A DNA stretch of 64,000 nucleotides. It comes from Osmia lignaria lignaria. Taxonomy: Eukaryota > Arthropoda > Insecta > Hymenoptera > Megachilidae. How positions within the stretch are numbered: position 1 is the stretch's first letter; each line of letters begins with the position of its first letter. This document shows, piece by piece, positions 60,001 through 64,000 of the stretch. The stretch covers positions 10,195,501 to 10,259,500 of the forward strand of contig NC_135033.1 of assembly GCF_051020975.1 (NCBI RefSeq), given 5' to 3'. Below the pieces are notes generated by a model. That model saw only the letters and a list, made by a program, of their open reading frames with translations, ran no database searches and was not told the origin of the DNA. The position numbers and the translations under genes were made by a program.

Positions 60001-60580
60001 GACAATGTCCATTTTTATCGTTATAATTATCTATGTGATAATCGTTCGCAACTGTACTTTGTACCCGTAACGGATTCTAGAAATAATATTTTCGACCAAT
60101 CGGTTTTACGAACTGTCTCTGGAAGACTTCCGAGTTTAACATTACCCAACACAGCTGCAACCAGACACGGTCTAAGTTCCAAAATAATAAAATAAAAACA
60201 AATGGTTTGCACGGGTCCAGTTTCTCCGAATATTAAAAAATCTACACGAATTATTCTCCTAAATAACAAAAGGCTGTGAAACTTAATCCTTTGCTGTTTT
60301 ACGCTGCACTCTTCTCGTTTCTCTAATCATCACTCTCTTTCTATATGCACTTATCATTTTTCAAACGTTTCGTGCCATATTTGTACAATTACTTGTGTAG
60401 TATAATAAGAATTATTATACTGTCTAAAAATTTTATTTTATAATTTTTGGGCCTGTTTTTCTTTATGCAAAAATGATTCACAAACAAGCATTTAATTCCT
60501 TTGAAAATTTCCTCTAATGAAAAATTTTGAATGCTTAACACAGTGAGCCTAGATTTTCCAGTGTCGTCAATTACGACAAA

Positions 60581-60587
60581 GTGCAAT
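60581..60587 (+). promoter_or_regulatory. miR-92/miR-310-family seed match
   Basis: GTGCAAT is complementary to nucleotides 2-8 of the miR-92 family (AUUGCAC), in the putative distal 3' UTR of Khc-73. Confidence 0.4.
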
Positions 60588-61038
60588 CACGTTAATATTG
60601 AATTCGGAACTCTTCTAAACGCTTCACGGTGAGAGACTGTTCGAACGATCATCGCTAAAATACATTTAAAAAAAAAAAAAAACTCACACATGTATATGTA
60701 TAATGTAAGCGAGTCGAGATTGGTGTTATATTTTAATGTAATGTAAAGAGAGAAAAAAAAAAAATGAAAAGAGCAAATAACAAAAGACAAAAACGTACGT
60801 GCGCAAAGAAAAAAAAAATACCATCAACCACACTGGTACTTAGGCGTTTATCGACACAGTATGTAAGAATACTATAGTACACGATGTGCACCAGCTTTCA
60901 GGCCCAATTACACAACCCTTTCCTTTCCCTTTCCCAATCATCGTCCCTTCGTTTATTGTTAGCGTATTAACGTTAAGGAGGCTGACATTGTACATTGCAT
61001 TACGTCGAACTTGGTGCGACCAAATAGCGTTGTCGACC

Positions 61039-61045
61039 GTGCAAT
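61039..61045 (+). promoter_or_regulatory. miR-92/miR-310-family seed match
   Basis: A second GTGCAAT heptamer, 458 bp after the first, in the same putative 3' UTR. Confidence 0.4.
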
Positions 61046-61177
61046 TTTCGTTCATTGTATGTACCTTCTCGAATTCCCGATTCAAAGAACCACGTATTTT
61101 GGAATTAACTTTAATGGAGTTTTTTTTTTTCAATCTGAACGCTTTTAAACGAGATATTTAATATTTTACAGTACTAT

Positions 61178-61345
61178 AATACCGGTATTCTTTATTTTAG
61201 GATGGTCGAACGTCTATATTTCCAGTTCTGGAGCTCGAAAATACCGATATTTCATACTCTGCACTCCTCGAATACCGGTATTTCGGTTTCGGGATCTCTC
61301 GAATACCTGTATTTCCATATTTCGACATGCTTAAATACCGGTATT
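61178..61345. repeat. 31-bp minisatellite with AATACCGGTATT palindromes
   Basis: The 12-bp palindrome AATACCGGTATT occurs exactly at 61178, 61271 and 61334. One-base variants lie at 61240 and 61302. A decayed unit near 61209 completes a 31-bp ladder of six units. Confidence 0.85.
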
Positions 61346-62408
61346 ACCGCTTTAAAGATGCTAAAATATAAATTCAATGGATCGGGAATTCGCGCTACTA
61401 TAAAGTAGAATAACATCTGTTCGAATGTGCAGAGCAAGAGAAATTAGTCGAGAAGAAAATGATCGATACATAGATTGTAAGGTTTTTTGGAAATTCTCAG
61501 TAGATTCGTAGATTCGCTGTGTCACTCCCTCCGGTACCTAGGTGACCGGAAATAGGAAAGCCTATTTTTGCATTGCGTGATTAAAGGCAGAGAACGTGTT
61601 TAGAGTCAGTTCCCATTCAATTGATATCTATTCGGATGTCTTATATAAGACTATGGGACGGTACAAGGACGATTTCCGGGATGTTCTGCTATTTCATTAT
61701 ACTCGCGTGATCAAATTATCCCGTCTTTTCACTTGAATTTCATAATTAATTATAAATATCATTTCTTCCTTTCCTTACTTCATTGAACTGTCAATTAAAC
61801 GTACAAATCTTTTTTTTTTTACGTAACTACTGACAATAGCAATTAATTTTTTTATTAAATAGAGATAAATCAACGATGACTATGATTTTCACTGAAGATA
61901 AATAAATTCAATGAAGATTGAGATCTTGTTACTGTTGCAATATAGAATTATGTAACTTTTTCATTTAAAAAGAAACATTGACAAATAAGAACACGAAGTA
62001 AATCGAACTTGAACCGTCCTAAAATTGTAACGATACGTTGCTCCGATCGAAATCGTAAAAGTGCAAGAAAACTTTATTACACGAATGAAAAATTTTCCAA
62101 ATATTCCATCGTTAATTACTATATAATCAAGTATCAAAATTCTACCCTCGATAAATTACTAATTTTCCAAATCACTCGAAACCTGACTGTATGTACACGG
62201 AATTCAAGGAAGCTGGTCATGGAAAAATCGTTCCACGCGAATCGTGCGATGTAAATACGTTAATTCCATGACTGGTTTCCGACGAATCGTAAAATCACTG
62301 TTACGATCACGATCGCAGCGACGATCCAGCTGGCAGTGTAATATAAAGTAAGAATACATAGATGAGAAAAAGGCGCTTAGGCGACTTTTTATTTCGTGTT
62401 ACGCGTTA

Positions 62409-62411
62409 GAG

Positions 62412-62450
<39 letters not shown>
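62409..62450 (+). repeat. GA microsatellite
   Basis: Nearly uninterrupted run of GA dinucleotides. Confidence 0.9.
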
Positions 62451-62451
<1 letters not shown>

Positions 62452-62750
62452 CGATTAAATACGTCGCGTCGACGGAAATTCAGATTCCATTAATTAGATC
62501 GATAATAATTAGCATCGTACCTTTCTCGCGCACGCTGCTGCTACTGTGCACGTTGCCCGGAGACCGCTTGTGAACTGAACGACGTGATCGCTCACTCGCT
62601 CGAGTGTAAACACAAACCGTACCAAAACATATGTAACTAATCGACACCCTTTATCCGACTGCTTGATGGACCAGTTTCATTTTAACGGTTTATGCATTTT
62701 ACCTATATGATTCTTTTCTTAGTTAGCATCACTTTTCAGCGACGCCTTTT

Positions 62751-62945
62751 AACGCGTTCGCTATCAGCCTCACATTTTTTATTAAAATTAACCCTTTCGC
62801 TAAGAGCGAAAATTAATTACAATTAGTAACTCTGTCGTAAAATCGAAAGGAAATAATATAAAATACAAAATACATGGTTCAAAATTATATTATTTTATAA
62901 TTAAAAAAAAGAATGTTATATTTGAATGCTAATAGCGAACGAGTT
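62751..62945. mobile_element. MITE-like fold-back, AACGCGTTCGCTATCAGC ends
   Basis: AACGCGTTCGCTATCAGC at 62751-62768 is matched in inverted orientation at 62928-62945 with 16 of 18 identical bases. The interior is AT-rich with no coding frame. A base pair T-A precedes each end, which fits insertion at TA. Confidence 0.65.
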
Positions 62946-62957
62946 ATCAGGTGCCTT

Positions 62958-63119
62958 AAGGTCCGTTCACATGTATGGCATAATAATTATTAAAAATACC
63001 TGTATTCTTTGTGGAAATATAAAAGTACTCTTTTCGTTGAATGATCTTCGATTTAGAATATGACAATTTTATTATTAAATAATGTTGTGTCTATCATGTT
63101 TAATGAGTGAACGGACCTT
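62958..63119. mobile_element. MITE-like fold-back, AAGGTCCGTTCAC ends
   Basis: The 13-bp end AAGGTCCGTTCAC (62958-62970) has a perfect inverted match at 63107-63119, with TTA/TTAA-like sequence outside. The 162-bp length and lack of coding capacity suggest a non-autonomous element. It sits only 12 bp after the preceding fold-back. Confidence 0.7.
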
Positions 63120-63801
63120 TAATCACACAGAGTTAATCAGACGCACAGAGAAAAATCCGATCGCAGGCGTACGCACTAGTGGCACGACGTGCTTAGACGG
63201 TGAAGAGAGATAAAAGTAATGAAAAAGAAAAAAAATTAAGAAAATATATGATTAAAAGTGTAGGTAGGTGATATATTCCATGTAACTTCTTCGAAGGAAG
63301 CTAATCATTATTTTATTATTTCACCTTTCATTTTTTTATAGCGAATCGCGCGGTTTGTCCCCCACCGTTTATCGCCGTAAACGCAGACAGAATATACTTA
63401 CTGAAATAAAACTTTATTCGATCTCGTAGGCCATCCGCGGGACTAAAATGATATAATTATTCTGTGGAGTACACCGGAACTGTGTCGTAAACCGAGAGAT
63501 GACTTACTGTGTAATAGTATTATTTTGTAAGCAGTCAATAATATTAATAATTATCGGATGTAAGCTAAACAAAATACCGTATCACCCTCCTCCTCCAAAC
63601 CAACAAAAAAATCAACCAAAAAAAAAAAAAAAGGAAAACCGAAATTGGAAATTCATGTATTCGTTTCGTAAAGTCTGGTCTCGTCTCGAGAGTACCTATA
63701 CCTCTATTGTTAAATATTATACATACTGCGATACTTGTATAGAAGCTGATACGAGTATGACTTAAACAATAAGGTGTGTACATTTTAATTTTTATGAATA
63801 T

Positions 63802-63807
63802 AATAAA
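63802..63807 (+). terminator. Khc-73: Candidate distal poly(A) signal
   Basis: AATAAA followed about 20 bp later by the GT-rich TGCCTGTGTGTTGTTC, the usual arrangement of a cleavage site. Confidence 0.45.
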
Positions 63808-63825
63808 AGTATAATTTAATGTTCT

Positions 63826-64000
63826 GCCTGTGTGTTGTTCGATGAAAAAGTCTCTTCGGTTTGAGAGGTAACAAATTTTCTTTTATTCAAAAAATCAAGA
63901 TAACTAATAAAAGAAAAGTGCATCGAGCTCAAAGGCAAAATTCTTCACTGAAAAAGATAACATCGAATACCTGTACAAACGGTGTTATTTAAAATCTCGG
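63826..64000. other. Unassigned right edge
   Basis: AT-rich sequence with no frame or motif that I can assign. It could be intergenic. Confidence 0.5.

Larger units (their letters stand above)
60001..63825 (+). other. Khc-73: Probable long 3' UTR of the exon 28 isoform
   Basis: No coding region found. It contains miR-92-family seed matches at 60581 and 61039, the 31-bp minisatellite at 61178-61345, a GA microsatellite at about 62409-62450 and two MITE-like fold-backs at 62751-63119. AATAAA at 63802 followed by TGCCTGTGTGTTG is the best distal poly(A) signal. The extent of the transcript is inferred. Confidence 0.5.

Overview
The window is insect nuclear DNA. It is AT-rich, with small exons separated by canonical GT-AG introns and many short repeats. 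Both recognisable genes are animal genes: XRCC1 and a kinesin-3 of the Khc-73/KIF13 type. The kinesin protein resembles insect Khc-73 from end to end. Base composition and repeat types suggest a hymenopteran (bee or wasp), but this is a guess because no species marker is visible.

Layout. Positions 1-1202 (minus strand) hold the first 400 codons of XRCC1, a single-strand-break repair scaffold. It runs off the left edge inside the first BRCT domain. Positions 1254-2409 are a shared divergent promoter region containing a perfect cAMP-response-element palindrome. Positions 2410-56931 (plus strand) hold the complete Khc-73/KIF13 gene in 27 coding exons that join in phase to 5694 nt, encoding 1897 residues. 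The motor domain is in exons 1-7, the FHA domain in exons 8-9, and the coiled-coil, MAGUK-binding-type and conserved stalk regions in exons 10-19. A Ser-rich tail follows in exons 20-24, then a C-terminal CAP-Gly domain in exons 25-26. Introns 1, 2 and 20 are very long (6.1, 31.0 and 6.1 kb).

A second C-terminus is predicted. A donor lies inside the last codons of exon 27. It joins in phase to a strong acceptor 3 kb downstream (exon 28, 59949-60000), replacing the final lysine with a 17-residue tail. The long 3' region that follows carries two miR-92-family seed matches, two small inverted-repeat elements and a good distal poly(A) signal near 63802.

The 31 kb intron 2 has no convincing nested gene but is rich in unusual structure. 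(i) A ~1.1 kb composite (about 30626-31735) has two arms built from the same 17-bp minisatellite in opposite orientation. They enclose a precise 93-bp tandem array in which every unit carries two CTCF-core-like motifs. (ii) Six 17-bp palindromes of the GACGCACC/GGTGCGTC type occur in three close pairs (14001-15316). (iii) A dispersed element with a nearly invariant 20-bp core occurs in both orientations. (iv) There is a GC-rich, transposon-like block at about 31870-32381. Smaller introns carry a hAT-type MITE with a perfect 8-bp target duplication and a Tc1/mariner-type MITE.

The two genes have no functional link beyond the shared promoter region. XRCC1 is nuclear DNA repair. Khc-73 is a microtubule plus-end motor that in Drosophila acts in spindle orientation and endosome/synaptic transport.
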